A DNA stretch of 64,000 bases from Flavobacterium acetivorans. GTDB taxonomy: Bacteria; Bacteroidota; Bacteroidia; Flavobacteriales; Flavobacteriaceae. The number at the start of each line of letters is the position of its first letter. Position 1 is the stretch's first letter. The position numbers were made by a program, and so were the translations under genes. The stretch lies in NCBI RefSeq assembly GCF_020911885.1, contig NZ_CP087132.1:2852001-2916000 (forward strand). The letters run 5' to 3'. Positions 35,987 through 45,464 of the stretch are shown piece by piece. The notes beneath the pieces are model-generated. The model made no database searches. It saw only the letters and a list, made by a program, of their open reading frames with translations, and was not told the DNA's origin.

Positions 35987-38596
35987 TTAATCTAATCCTG
36001 TGTTGATTGGAAAAGGAATTTCTTTTAGATAATAATCAAACCAGATTTTAATTTTTTCGGTTAGGTCTTTCTGAAAGTAAGGTCTTGTCAATGCATGTCC
36101 TTCCTCAGGATAGAGGAGCATTATGTGCTTTTTCTTTAAGCTCCTCATAGCCATATGCAATGCCATAGTTTGCTGAGGATCTACCTGATTGTCGTTCTTC
36201 CCCGTCCAGCTTAGTATCGGTATTGTTATATCCTGTGCATAGCGAATTGGAGAGTTTTCAATAAAACCTTTGTAATCTTGATACAATGATTTCCCCATCC
36301 TCTTTTGATGTGTTTGGTAACGCCACATTTGAGAGCGGCCTGACTTATTTACACTTAATGAATTGCTAACTAAATCCGTATAAGCGGCACCAGCTACGGC
36401 GGTGGCAAATAACTTTAACTGTGTTGCAATAAAAGAGCTTTCATATCCCCCGAAAGAATGTCCTATAAGTCCAATGTGTTTCTCTTCAATCTTGCCTTTG
36501 TCCACTACTTCATTGACTGCGGCTTCAACGCAATCTAGAGCAGAATATCCCGGCCTTCCTTCTTTATATACAATATCAGGATACAATACAAAATAGCCGT
36601 CCGCGGTGTAATTAGCAGGGTTAAATCCATCAGTATTGTACAAAGTGGGAGTATGATAATGATGAAGTAGATGGGATAGTTCTTCATAAATATAAACAAT
36701 CATGGGATATTTTTTTCCGTTCTGATATCCAGCAGGATATTGAAGAACCCCCTGAAGATTTATGCCATCTCTATTTTTGTAAGCAATTAATTCAGCTTTT
36801 GTCCATTCAAATTTATCCTGATGACTATTGGTTTTTGCCACTATCTTTTGCACTGGGGTATGGTCTAAATATATAATTTGTGGTGGTACGTCTGCTTTCT
36901 CTTCAACAAGGATATATTGGTCTTTTTGCGATGCTTTTTTGATCCGATTCAGTTTAGCATGTTTAAAGATCATCTTAGAAAGCTTGTCCTTGATTGTCCA
37001 TCTGTAATAACCACTGGCTTTATTTGCAGTATTAAAGGCTTCCAGTATTAGACCATTTTTCAAATCAAAGTTTGTACCTATTAAATCATAGGATTTAAAA
37101 GTCTGCTGGTTCCGATCAATATTTGTGCACACTCTGAAACGTATTTTATCAGCACTAGCATTGGTCAGCCTTTGTTGTCTTTTACCATCGGGCGTGATCA
37201 GCCATATATCATATTGAGTATAAAGTATCAGGAATTGGCTGTCTTGTGACCAACCTGCAAATCCATATGAGGGCGGATCCTCACCAGGATAATGATTTGT
37301 ATTCTCTATATCAGTGAGTTTATCCGTTACCAAAGTATGCTTATCAAGCTCCATATCGTATATCCACCAATTTTTATCCCTATAATAGTTTAAATATCTG
37401 CTGTTAGGAGCCATTCCTAGTCGTTCCAATTTTCGAGACTGTTTTTCTAAAATCAAATTTCTTTTTCCTGAATTTAAATTAGTAATCCATAAATCAGCAG
37501 GACCGGCTATTTCATTTTGAGGTTCATATTGATTTGGATTGAAAATAATAGCTTTATTTCTATCTGCAGTTAGATAGACAGAAGGGAATTCATTGGTATT
37601 AACTTGAGCTGTCTTTCCTGAATCAGGCCACCAGACGGTCAATTTAGGCCTGCTATTGGATTTTCCTTCCACTAATTCCCTTTGGTACTCTAATTTATTA
37701 GCAGTGTTCCATACTTCTACTCCCTGCTTGGGTTCCCTACTTTCTTCATCGGATGCAGTATAAAAGAATATTCTTTTATCATCCGGGGCGATTAGCAATG
37801 GTGTAAAAGATGGATTGTACAATACTTTTTGCCTTCCCGTGCTTGTCTGCCGGTTGATTGGATTCAGACAATGAATTTCTTCCTTTCCTAGAATTCCCTT
37901 TATAAAGTAAATTTTATAGTCAGTATTGAGTGGATCCTCTTCAAGCAAAGTTATTGCTGTACCTTCATCATTCCAAATGATATTCTTTCTTGTTGCAGAA
38001 GCCGGTTCCAAAAGTGTTCTACCAGTATTTTCTTTGCTGGTGACGAATAGATGTATTGCGTTGTTATGGGTTATGTATACAATGTTTTTTTTATCGGGAC
38101 TTATTACCGCTTCTTTTATGTTTCGGATTTTGTAATCTGTTTTATTTTTCAAATCCAGAATAAGTAAATCTTGTGTTTGTATACTATCTAACAATAAGAC
38201 AAGAAATTTTCCATCTACAATGAAATCAGCTTTTATGACAGAATCAATTCGTTTATGTTCATCTGTGCTTGTGTTTTGAAGCAGTACTGTTTTCTTTTGA
38301 TTCACGATAAACCATTGATTATTTTCGCTGAAAACAATACTATTAGCTTGAGGAAAGCAATATTGTTTCATTGTGCTTGTATTCTTTACAAACATGCTGT
38401 CTTTTTTCAAATCGTATACTAGCTTGTAGGAAATCCATTTTCCATTCGGCGCTATATTTTCTTGCGTTATTGTACTCCATTTGCCATAGTCTTGGGAAGT
38501 CAATTTTGATTTGACTATGTTCTGGCTAGACATCAATTGGAATGAAAATAGGATAATAGTAGATGCCAGTATTATTTTTAATAGACTTGTCCTCAT
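35987..38596 (-). CDS. S9-family prolyl-oligopeptidase-like peptidase, exported
   Basis: The protein has 869 residues. A signal peptide (about 1-24, ending LMSSQ) is followed by a propeller-like N-terminal region and a C-terminal alpha/beta-hydrolase. The nucleophile is in GHSFGGYESSF, the Asp in WTGKNDNQVDP and the His in EGHALTRP, giving a complete catalytic triad. It should cleave short peptides in the periplasm. It is the last gene of the susC-susD-S9 operon, 1 bp after susD, so it probably digests peptides imported by that SusCD pair. The MauE-DUF6520 operon is convergent to it. Confidence 0.92.
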   Translation of the reverse strand: MRTSLLKIILASTIILFSFQLMSSQNIVKSKLTSQDYGKWSTITQENIAPNGKWISYKLVYDLKKDSMFVKNTSTMKQYCFPQANSIVFSENNQWFIVNQKKTVLLQNTSTDEHKRIDSVIKADFIVDGKFLVLLLDSIQTQDLLILDLKNKTDYKIRNIKEAVISPDKKNIVYITHNNAIHLFVTSKENTGRTLLEPASATRKNIIWNDEGTAITLLEEDPLNTDYKIYFIKGILGKEEIHCLNPINRQTSTGRQKVLYNPSFTPLLIAPDDKRIFFYTASDEESREPKQGVEVWNTANKLEYQRELVEGKSNSRPKLTVWWPDSGKTAQVNTNEFPSVYLTADRNKAIIFNPNQYEPQNEIAGPADLWITNLNSGKRNLILEKQSRKLERLGMAPNSRYLNYYRDKNWWIYDMELDKHTLVTDKLTDIENTNHYPGEDPPSYGFAGWSQDSQFLILYTQYDIWLITPDGKRQQRLTNASADKIRFRVCTNIDRNQQTFKSYDLIGTNFDLKNGLILEAFNTANKASGYYRWTIKDKLSKMIFKHAKLNRIKKASQKDQYILVEEKADVPPQIIYLDHTPVQKIVAKTNSHQDKFEWTKAELIAYKNRDGINLQGVLQYPAGYQNGKKYPMIVYIYEELSHLLHHYHTPTLYNTDGFNPANYTADGYFVLYPDIVYKEGRPGYSALDCVEAAVNEVVDKGKIEEKHIGLIGHSFGGYESSFIATQLKLFATAVAGAAYTDLVSNSLSVNKSGRSQMWRYQTHQKRMGKSLYQDYKGFIENSPIRYAQDITIPILSWTGKNDNQVDPQQTMALHMAMRSLKKKHIMLLYPEEGHALTRPYFQKDLTEKIKIWFDYYLKEIPFPINTGLD

Positions 38597-38597
38597 T

Positions 38598-39983
38598 TTA
38601 ATATCCCTGATTTTGTGGTTGCAAATTGGTATTTAACAGCAGTTCTGATTCTGGTAATGGAAGTAAGCTATCTGAATTTTGCCATGCTGGTTTTATTGGA
38701 GCCAATACCTTAGCTGCCTGCTTGGTTCTTTCAAGATCAAACCAACGATGCCCCATTTCGGTAAAAAACTCTAAGCTTCTTTCTTGAAGAATATCCTGTA
38801 ACAAATCTTGCTGGGTGGTCGCTGAATTATCGATTAATCCTGCACGATTCCTCACTTTGTTAAGGTCTTTTTGCGCATCGATGAGATTGTTTTGATGAGC
38901 TCTCGCTTCAGCACGAATGAGATACTGCTCTTCCAGCCTGAATATAATGGAGTATTCCTGTGCAACGCCAGTATTTATATTCTGCTTGTACTTGTAGGGA
39001 TGGTGCCATGTATTATTGCCAGTAGTTACACTTTTGAGCCAATGTTGCTTACGAAGATCGTTATTTTCAAAAGCATTTATCAGATTTTTACTAACGGCAA
39101 CAACTGCTGGCGGACCACTTGTAAAAATAAAATAACGAGCCTCAATAGTATTTGCCCCAGCTATACCGGAATGCAGCTGCCATATTGTAGAGGAACTATT
39201 TTTTAAGAAGACCATATTAAGATCTCGTTCCATGCTATACAATGCGGTATTGTTTAAAACAGCTGTTGCTTCCCATTCAGCCATCTCCCATTGCCGCTGA
39301 TATAAATATACTCTTGCCAGTAGAGCCTGTGTTGTTGCCTTGTTGACTCTAACCCTATTGGCTCCCAGATACTGATTAGGAAGAAGTTCCTTCGCTTCCT
39401 TCAGATCGTTCCTAATCTTATCGTACAAGATTTTAGAAGGCATTCGAAAAGCCTGAGAATTAATCAGGTAATCAGTAGTCGTAATATAAGGGATGTCACC
39501 ATATAGATTAGTCAGGTAGAAATGCAACAAAGCTCTTATAAATAATGCCTCACCTCTTAATCTATCCCTTATTATACTATTAATGCCAGAAGAGTTTGAC
39601 AGTCCTTCCAAAAGAGCATTGGTCGCATAAATCTGGGAATAACCGTTTCTCCAAAGGGATGCTATATAGTCATTAGACGGCATCAATGTATGATTGAAAA
39701 AACCATCCATCGGAGAAGTTGCAGCTCCATAATAAACAAGTTCATCAGAATACAATCCCATTAGCTGGCTGAGCCCATCCGCATTTCCTGAAATTAATCC
39801 GTTTTCACGTATTTTGGCATAAATGTTCATTAATGCTGCAGTTGCTGTCACTTCATCCTGATAAACCGCTTCTCCGGTTAATTGTGTTTGAGGCAGGTTT
39901 ACTTCTGTAAAATCATCACAAGCACAGCCTGTTATTCCGATGATTATCATCCATAAAAACTTTAAATTTTGTGTCTTTTTCAT
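38598..39983 (-). CDS. RagB/SusD-family lipoprotein
   Basis: The protein has 461 residues, with a lipoprotein signal whose lipobox is IGITGC. SusD features include RGEALFIRALLHFYLTNLYGDIPYI, a TPR-like middle (RVNKATTQALLARVYLYQRQ) and the C-terminal EQYLIRAEARAHQN and GHRWFDLERTKQA helices. It is the partner of the SusC-like protein encoded 180 bp upstream. The absence of carbohydrate enzymes and presence of an S9 peptidase favour a peptide-binding, RagB-like role. Confidence 0.93.
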   Translation of the reverse strand: MKKTQNLKFLWMIIIGITGCACDDFTEVNLPQTQLTGEAVYQDEVTATAALMNIYAKIRENGLISGNADGLSQLMGLYSDELVYYGAATSPMDGFFNHTLMPSNDYIASLWRNGYSQIYATNALLEGLSNSSGINSIIRDRLRGEALFIRALLHFYLTNLYGDIPYITTTDYLINSQAFRMPSKILYDKIRNDLKEAKELLPNQYLGANRVRVNKATTQALLARVYLYQRQWEMAEWEATAVLNNTALYSMERDLNMVFLKNSSSTIWQLHSGIAGANTIEARYFIFTSGPPAVVAVSKNLINAFENNDLRKQHWLKSVTTGNNTWHHPYKYKQNINTGVAQEYSIIFRLEEQYLIRAEARAHQNNLIDAQKDLNKVRNRAGLIDNSATTQQDLLQDILQERSLEFFTEMGHRWFDLERTKQAAKVLAPIKPAWQNSDSLLPLPESELLLNTNLQPQNQGY

Positions 39984-40163
39984 AAATCTTAAATTTATTT
40001 GTTAGATGCTCTATATGATATCTTTCGTCAGTTCGCCAGCTCGGGTCGCCTTTTTACTTATCGGTATTGATCTCGCACTATTTTTTTTAATTGGTGTTTG
40101 ATGCTGATTCAACTGCTTGCGCAAACTTTTTGATAATGACGGTTTCATATGAGGTTGTTTTTA

Positions 40164-43100
40164 TTAAAAATCAAGTTGTACTCCCATAGTATATTGTCGG
40201 AGCGGTGGTAGGAATGAAGTAGATTGGTTTTCCGGATCTGCCCCCTTGTAATTGGTAATAGTCAACAGATTTTGTCCTTGTAGGTATATTTTTCCTGAAA
40301 AAGATTTTATCTGTTTTGAAGGTATCTTATAGGCGATGCTAATGCTTTTTAAGCGAGCAAAAGAGGCATCACTAAAAGCGGCATTGCTGCTGATATATCT
40401 ATAATAGGCATCAACAGCTGCTGAATTAGCTCCCGTACCATAAAGTTGTATTTCCGAATTGTTACCGTTAGCCGGCCAATGATTAAGGGCATACAGAGGC
40501 ATGTTTGACATCACGCCTGCGAAGCCCATGGCATATTTGTAATTTCGCCCCTCCTGTTTTACGAATTGGAAAAGAAAATCCATTTCCCAACTTTTATAAT
40601 TGATAAGGTTTCCAATGCCACCGAACCATTTTTGAGATACATCATTGATGAATTGGCGGTCTGAAGGAGCACTAATTTGTCCATCATTGTCATAATCTTT
40701 AAATGTATAGATACCGCTAGAAGGGTCGATACCTAAATAATGAAAGCCTTTCAAAATGTTAACCGATTCACCAATTACATAGGTATTGGCATAAGTTGAC
40801 TTTTCCAGACCTTTAAATTCCAGAAGTTTGTTTTTTGGGATGCTCAGGTTGAAAGTAGTTAACCAAGAGGAATTTTTATTCTTGAAGTTAACTGTCCGAA
40901 GATCTCCCTCGATTCCTGTGTTTTGTATGGTCGCATCCAGATTGGCCTGCATTAAAGAAAATCCTGTTGTTGCTGGTAATGGAATTCCAACCAACTGATT
41001 AGAGGAACGATTACGGTACCAGGCGGCTGTTAAAAATATCCTATCTTTTAGAAGTCCCAATTCAAGAGCTAACTCTAATTTCTTATTGGTTTCCCATCCA
41101 AAATGGGGATTGAATAGCCGTGTTGGTTGCAATCCAGTGACGCCATTATAGCTGTTGTTACTTATCGAATAAGTATCCAGAAACTGATAATCGCCTATCT
41201 GATCACTACCGGTAGTTCCGTAACTCCCCCTTAGTTTTCCAAAATTCAACCAAGGAGTATGTCTAACAACAAAATCTTCATTTGAAAACAACCAGGCTGC
41301 ACCAACAGCTCCAAAACCTGCGAAGCGATTTCCTAAACCAAAACGGCTGGAACCATCACGTCTCCCGGTCAGGTTTATGATGTATTTGTCCTTTAGACTA
41401 TAATTTATCCTTCCAAAAAATGCCTGATATCTGTATTCTGAAATTTGATTATTGGTAACTCTTAGCGTTGTGGCGGCTCCAAGACTATTGATTAGGCTGT
41501 TACTGGCAAAGCCAGTTCCTAAGATAGAATAGCGATCACTTTTTTCTGATTGAAAAGTACTTCCCAATAGTATACTTAATGTATTTTCCGACCATTGGTT
41601 TGTCCAGTTAATTTGTGGCTCTATAATCCATGAACTGCGTGTCCCATTGTTGAGCAAGAGTGTTGCACTGGCGCTTGTAACTCCATAAATAGGATTATAT
41701 ATCGTAGAAGGCGTTGTTCTGGTTTCCTTTAATTGGCTGTCATTATAACCCAGACTGGTTTTGAATTCTAAACTTGGCAACAGCTTATATGCTATCACTG
41801 AATTTGCAATGAGGCTAGCGGTATTGTTCTCGTATTGGCTTAAGGAATTGGCTAATGGATTCTGGAAAGTGCCATTTTCCCAATTAAGACTACCATCATC
41901 TTTATATAACGAAGGAGCATTGGGTGCTAATTTGTAAACCTGCGATGTAAGGTCGCTTGCCTTAATGGTATTTTTGTTGTTTGAATAGCTGACTGAAAGA
42001 TTAACATTGAATTTTTCATCATCGGAACGGTGCGTCAAATTACTGTGCACCATTGCCTTGTTGTAATGGTCATCCCCTGGAAAAACAGTCGTCTCCTTAT
42101 GGTATGTTCCGCTAATCAAATATTGTGTTGAAGTACTCCCTCCAGATAAGGTTGCCTGCAAATTGTTAAAGAAAGCAGTATTTCCTATAAGTTCCTTTCT
42201 CCAGTCTGTATAACGGGTTTTATCCCAAGTTCCATTTATGTCATAGGCATTGGCAGGGTATGAAGTAATACCATCATTGGCAAAGGCCTCCTTACGCATT
42301 TTAAGATATTCTCCAGTATTCATCATTTTCATGCCAGCTGTTACTTTTCCGATACTGCTATAGCTATGAATGCTTAACTTTGTTTGACCTCCGATTCCTC
42401 TTTTTGTGGTAATCAATATTACGCCATTGGCTCCCCTAGAACCGTAAATAGCAGTAGCATCGGCATCCTTTAGCACTTCGATACTGGCGATATCAGAAGG
42501 ATTGATGCTGTTTAACGGACTGAAAGTGCCTGCCAATATAGCTCCAGAAGTTTGGCTGTCGCCTAATGATTGAGAATTGTATGGTACACCATCAACGATA
42601 TATAAAGGAGAATTCCCTTCTGCCCGCAGACTGTTGATACCCCTGATTTGGACATTAAATCCTCCACCCGGCGCTCCTGTAGTTTGGCTAATACTCACCC
42701 CTGCCATCCTCCCCTGCATAGCTGCCAGCACATTAGTTACCGGTTGGGTCTCGATGTCTTTGGCCGTGATTCGGGCAATACTTCCGGTACGTTCCTTTTC
42801 TTTGACGGAATAGTAGCCGGCATTGATGCGGACTTCCTGCAAGGAGGTGATGTCTTCCTGCAATTGGATGTGGATGTTTTTGCGGTAGTTTATGGGGATT
42901 ATGGCTGTTTTATAACCGATATAGCTTACGACTAAGGTGTCATTGGCTTTTGCTTCGAGGATGAATTTCCCATCAAAATCGGACAGGACGGCAAAATTGA
43001 CGCGGTTTTTTATGGCGATGGTCACGCCGGGCAAGGGGTTTTTACCATCTGTTATGGTACCGCTTATTTGGTTTTGCTGTCGTTCAGACAGCTGTGGCCT

Positions 43101-43202
43101 CAGTAGCTTATTGGCTCGGGCTGGACTGCTGCTTAGTAGGAACCCGATAAGGATCAGGTAACATAAAGCGGAAGCTGTGTTGTGGAATGAATAATTTTGC
43201 AT
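40164..43202 (-). CDS. SusC/RagA-family TonB-linked outer-membrane transporter
   Basis: The protein has 1012 residues. The signal peptide is followed by a CarboxypepD_reg-like domain (ISGTITDGKNPLPGVTIAI), the plug (about 125-235, ending ATAIYGSRGANGVILITTK) and a barrel ending MGVQLDF. The usual VVVGYG box is replaced by EVRINAGYYSVKEKERTGS, a variant common in peptide-type SusC proteins linked to AraC/MauE/DUF6520 loci (inference). It is first in the operon with susD and the S9 peptidase. Confidence 0.94.
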   Translation of the reverse strand: MQNYSFHNTASALCYLILIGFLLSSSPARANKLLRPQLSERQQNQISGTITDGKNPLPGVTIAIKNRVNFAVLSDFDGKFILEAKANDTLVVSYIGYKTAIIPINYRKNIHIQLQEDITSLQEVRINAGYYSVKEKERTGSIARITAKDIETQPVTNVLAAMQGRMAGVSISQTTGAPGGGFNVQIRGINSLRAEGNSPLYIVDGVPYNSQSLGDSQTSGAILAGTFSPLNSINPSDIASIEVLKDADATAIYGSRGANGVILITTKRGIGGQTKLSIHSYSSIGKVTAGMKMMNTGEYLKMRKEAFANDGITSYPANAYDINGTWDKTRYTDWRKELIGNTAFFNNLQATLSGGSTSTQYLISGTYHKETTVFPGDDHYNKAMVHSNLTHRSDDEKFNVNLSVSYSNNKNTIKASDLTSQVYKLAPNAPSLYKDDGSLNWENGTFQNPLANSLSQYENNTASLIANSVIAYKLLPSLEFKTSLGYNDSQLKETRTTPSTIYNPIYGVTSASATLLLNNGTRSSWIIEPQINWTNQWSENTLSILLGSTFQSEKSDRYSILGTGFASNSLINSLGAATTLRVTNNQISEYRYQAFFGRINYSLKDKYIINLTGRRDGSSRFGLGNRFAGFGAVGAAWLFSNEDFVVRHTPWLNFGKLRGSYGTTGSDQIGDYQFLDTYSISNNSYNGVTGLQPTRLFNPHFGWETNKKLELALELGLLKDRIFLTAAWYRNRSSNQLVGIPLPATTGFSLMQANLDATIQNTGIEGDLRTVNFKNKNSSWLTTFNLSIPKNKLLEFKGLEKSTYANTYVIGESVNILKGFHYLGIDPSSGIYTFKDYDNDGQISAPSDRQFINDVSQKWFGGIGNLINYKSWEMDFLFQFVKQEGRNYKYAMGFAGVMSNMPLYALNHWPANGNNSEIQLYGTGANSAAVDAYYRYISSNAAFSDASFARLKSISIAYKIPSKQIKSFSGKIYLQGQNLLTITNYKGADPENQSTSFLPPLRQYTMGVQLDF

Positions 43203-43490
43203 AATATTGGTTTAGTTTAATGAAACGTTAGTTTTGTTCTTCCATAGCCTTCTGTACTTATGCGCTAACACTGGACAGGAGGCTTTTGTTGTTTAAAGTT
43301 TTTATTCTATCATAGAAGTATATTTTAGTTAAAAATTGTTATTTGTTCTTTTGCCCGCGCGGCAGTCTGGCTCCTTCGCTAAAACAGTCCACCGGACTGT
43401 TTTTTAACGCTTGGCCCTATCGCCCAAAAAAGAACCAAAAAATGCTAGCCTGACTATTTTTATCCTGAAAATCTTCGAACGGCTTTTGCT
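43203..43490. promoter_or_regulatory. Upstream region of the susC-susD-S9 operon
   Basis: Between the susC start and the first repeat no ORF is supported. The region should contain the operon promoter on the minus strand, but no TAnnTTTG octamer with proper spacing was found by eye. A CAGTCCACCGGACTG palindrome lies at about 43386-43400. Confidence 0.35.
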
Positions 43491-43620
43491 ATCGCGACCC
43501 CAGCCGCTCGTGCTATGCACTCGACTCGGGGGTCACTCCCTTCGGCCAAGGCTTAAATCCATTCTTCGATTTTCTGGGATAAAAATAGAAGGGCGGTTTA
43601 AGGATCCTAGTTCTTGCCTC
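43491..43620 (-). repeat. Inverted copy of the GC-rich module found in type-B attC-like elements
   Basis: Read on the minus strand it gives CCGCCCTT...CCAGAAAATC...GAGTGACCCCCGAGTCGAGTG...GAGCGGCTGGGGTCGCGATAG. This is the module found at about 47105-47220, 53833-53940 and 62600-62712 in plus orientation. It marks the left edge of the repeated-element territory and is the only copy facing the other way. Confidence 0.8.
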
Positions 43621-43724
43621 TATATTGTTCAACCATAAATCCAAAGGCATATCAATGTTATAAAAGCTAGTATTAATGCGGCTTGTATTTGTTTGTAATA
43701 TTTCATGTTATTTAGTAGGTTTTC

Positions 43725-44140
43725 GGTTGTCGGTTCTCGGTTGTCCGTTTTCTGTTATCAGTTTTCGTTTTTGGGTTTTGAGTTCGTTTTGTGGTTAGCT
43801 AAAACATCCTGCACCATTAATAAATTCAAATTAAATTAATGAGATCATGTGCTCAAAGGATCGTGCGGTGCAGGAGTTTTTTAGTTAGCTGTTATCGGTT
43901 ATCAGTTGTCGGTTTTCGGTTGATTTCCGTCACTTCGAGTGATTTTATAAAATAGCGATAGCCTTTTTATAAAATAGTATCGAGAAGGCGGTTATCAGTT
44001 ATCGGTTGTTGGTTGTCGGTTATCAGTCCCGATAGCTATCGGGATCGGTTGATTTCCGTTGAGCTCCGTCACTTCGAGTGATTTTATAAAATAGCGATAG
44101 CCTTTTTATAAAATTATATCGAGAAGGCGGTTCTCGGTTC
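43725..44140. repeat. Heptad tract with an internal about 80-bp direct repeat
   Basis: TCGGTTG/TCAGTTT-type heptads surround two copies of a segment (about 43921-43990 and 44050-44131). Each copy contains CACTTCGAGTGATTTTATAA and GCGATAGCCTTTTTATAAAA, then ATCGAGAAGGCGG. The palindrome TCCCGATAGCTATCGGGA is at 44027-44044. It is non-coding. Confidence 0.85.
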
Positions 44141-44146
44141 AAATTT

Positions 44147-44415
44147 GGCATAGGGATTCCTGACCGGTTCAAAAAGTGTATTTTCCTGACTGGGATTATG
44201 TGGTTTAGTGACAGTAACCACGTTTAAAGCAAGGCGTTGTTTTTTTTAGGGGGGCTTTGTTATTTTATTCATGGGCTTTTATAGTTAATGGTTAATAGTG
44301 AGTAGTTAATCGTTTAAAGTTGGCATAGGTATTGCAGACCAGTTTAGAAAAGGGTATTTTCCAGACTGGGATCTTGTGGTTTAGTTATATAAACCACGCT
44401 TAACGCTAGGCGTTG
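44147..44415. repeat. Two diverged copies of an about 95-bp unknown repeat
   Basis: GGCATAGGGATTCCTGACCGG... (from 44147) and GGCATAGGTATTGCAGACCAG... (from 44323) align over about 95 bp. Both contain GTATTTTCC-GACTGGGAT and TGTGGTTTAGT, then AACCACG and AGGCGTTG. The copies differ at many positions, so the duplication is old. I do not recognise the element. Confidence 0.7.
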
Positions 44416-44554
44416 GCTGTTTTAGGTGTGTAATTGTATTTTGGTCATAGGCATACGGGTTTTAGCGGGTTAAACTGCTGCGAGACTATGAAAATGAAGA
44501 AGCGGTGCTAAGAATGAAGTTGAGTGATGCCTAACTATTGGCCAAAAAAAAATG

Positions 44555-44697
44555 GCATGGAACTCAGCTTATCGTATCAGAGGTACTGGTATACCGGGGA
44601 ACAATAAGTGAGCCCACGCCATGGGACGTGAGCATCTTACTTATCTTCTCGTTCCTTTAAATTACCAGTTTTCTGATACGAGATTCAAAGCGAATGC
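44555..44697. ncRNA. Candidate structured RNA or folded DNA element (about 143 nt rod)
   Basis: Nested complementary arms form a long imperfect hairpin. GCAT (44555) pairs with ATGC (44694-44697). CGTATCAG (44573-44580) pairs with CTGATACG (44673-44680). ACTGGTA (44585-44591) pairs with TACCAGT (44663-44669). GGAAC (44598-44602) pairs with GTTCC (44651-44655). TAAGTGAG (44605-44612) pairs with CTTACTTA (44636-44643), and CCC..GGG closes the tip. On the plus strand it is followed by AATTTTTT, as in an intrinsic terminator. It could be a 6S-like or other small RNA. No family is assigned. Confidence 0.5.
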
Positions 44698-44825
44698 TTC
44701 AATTTTTTATATGAAGAGTCGCAAAATTACATTTTTACATGTAATTGTTAAACAAAGATAGAAAATATTTTATTCAATACAAATTTGTATCGAATAATTT
44801 AAATTATTTTCTCAAATTTTACTAA

Positions 44826-45203
44826 ATGTTAGAAATTAATAAATTAAGACTTCAACTTATTAATATCCAGATAGGGTGTATATTTAGGTATGCTAGGTTA
44901 AAAAGAGGCATTTCTCAAGATGATTTAGGTTTGTTAATTGGATATTCCTCCACTATGATTGGAAGAGTAGAACGTTTTGAGAATTTTAGTGGCTGGGACA
45001 AAATTTATACAATTTCTGAGGAGTTAAATGAAAATTTCGACAAACTATTTATTTTAAAAACCGAATCGGAACTACTAGATATAGTTAGTGAGTCATTTAA
45101 ATTGGAAGATAGGCTCAATCAAGATAAAATTGATTACTATGATTTTCTCAAAAAGACAATAAAAAACAACTTTACTTTATTGACAAAATTTAAAGATGCC
45201 TAG
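44826..45203 (+). CDS. XRE-family helix-turn-helix protein
   Basis: The protein has 125 residues. An HTH at about residues 18-70 (FRYARLKRGISQDDLGLLIGYSSTMIGRVER) resembles Cro/C1-type DNA-binding domains. The C-terminal half is acidic and helical without a recognised domain. It is short, follows a structured element and precedes the first attC-like element of the right-hand array, so it could control neighbouring genes. A terminator stem overlaps its stop codon. Confidence 0.75.
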   Translation: MLEINKLRLQLINIQIGCIFRYARLKRGISQDDLGLLIGYSSTMIGRVERFENFSGWDKIYTISEELNENFDKLFILKTESELLDIVSESFKLEDRLNQDKIDYYDFLKKTIKNNFTLLTKFKDA

Positions 45204-45216
45204 GCATCTTTTTTTA
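45192..45216 (+). terminator. Terminator overlapping the XRE gene stop
   Basis: The palindrome AAAGATGCCTAGGCATCTTT is followed by a T-run. The TAG stop codon (45201-45203) lies at its centre. Equivalent GAGGC..GCCTC + T-run stems begin the same stretch at about 54113 and 62936. Confidence 0.85.
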
Positions 45217-45426
45217 TGCTCTATAATCAGGTTTTACTAGCGGTAAGACTACTGAAATACAAACTCACATAACTACGAAAAGTCTGCAACAAATAAAAAG
45301 TTCTCCGATAATTTGTAATAAAAATATTATTTATATATTTGGCAATAATGCGCTATTCAATAGTGATTATCTACTCTATTTTGGGTGTATAGCCGCTATA
45401 AGGTAGCGAGTATATACAAGTTAGGC
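45217..45426. repeat. attC-like element B1 (3' part of type B)
   Basis: It runs from TATGCTCTATAATCAGG to the core GTTAGGC at 45420-45426. It shares TACTAGCGGTA-GACTACTGAAATAC, a promoter and the GCTATA..TAGCGAGTATA arms with elements B6 and B12. Only the 3' half of the full type-B element is present. Confidence 0.7.
45312..45341 (+). promoter_or_regulatory. Bacteroidota-type promoter in element B1
   Basis: TTTG (45312-45315), 18 nt, then TATATTTG (45334-45341): this fits the Bacteroidota sigma-factor consensus (-33 TTTG, -7 TAnnTTTG). The start codon of the next gene is about 125 bp downstream, and the sequence between is the remainder of the element. The same TTTG-N18-TATATTTG occurs in element B6. 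Confidence 0.75.
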
Positions 45427-45464
45427 ACAATGCTAAAAAAACTCAACTAACATAACAATATTAT

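Noticed and set aside
43411..43638. Plus-strand open frame in the GC-rich repeated module
   Set aside because: The same module occurs at 47.1, 53.8 and 62.6 kb with frameshifting differences, so it is not coding.
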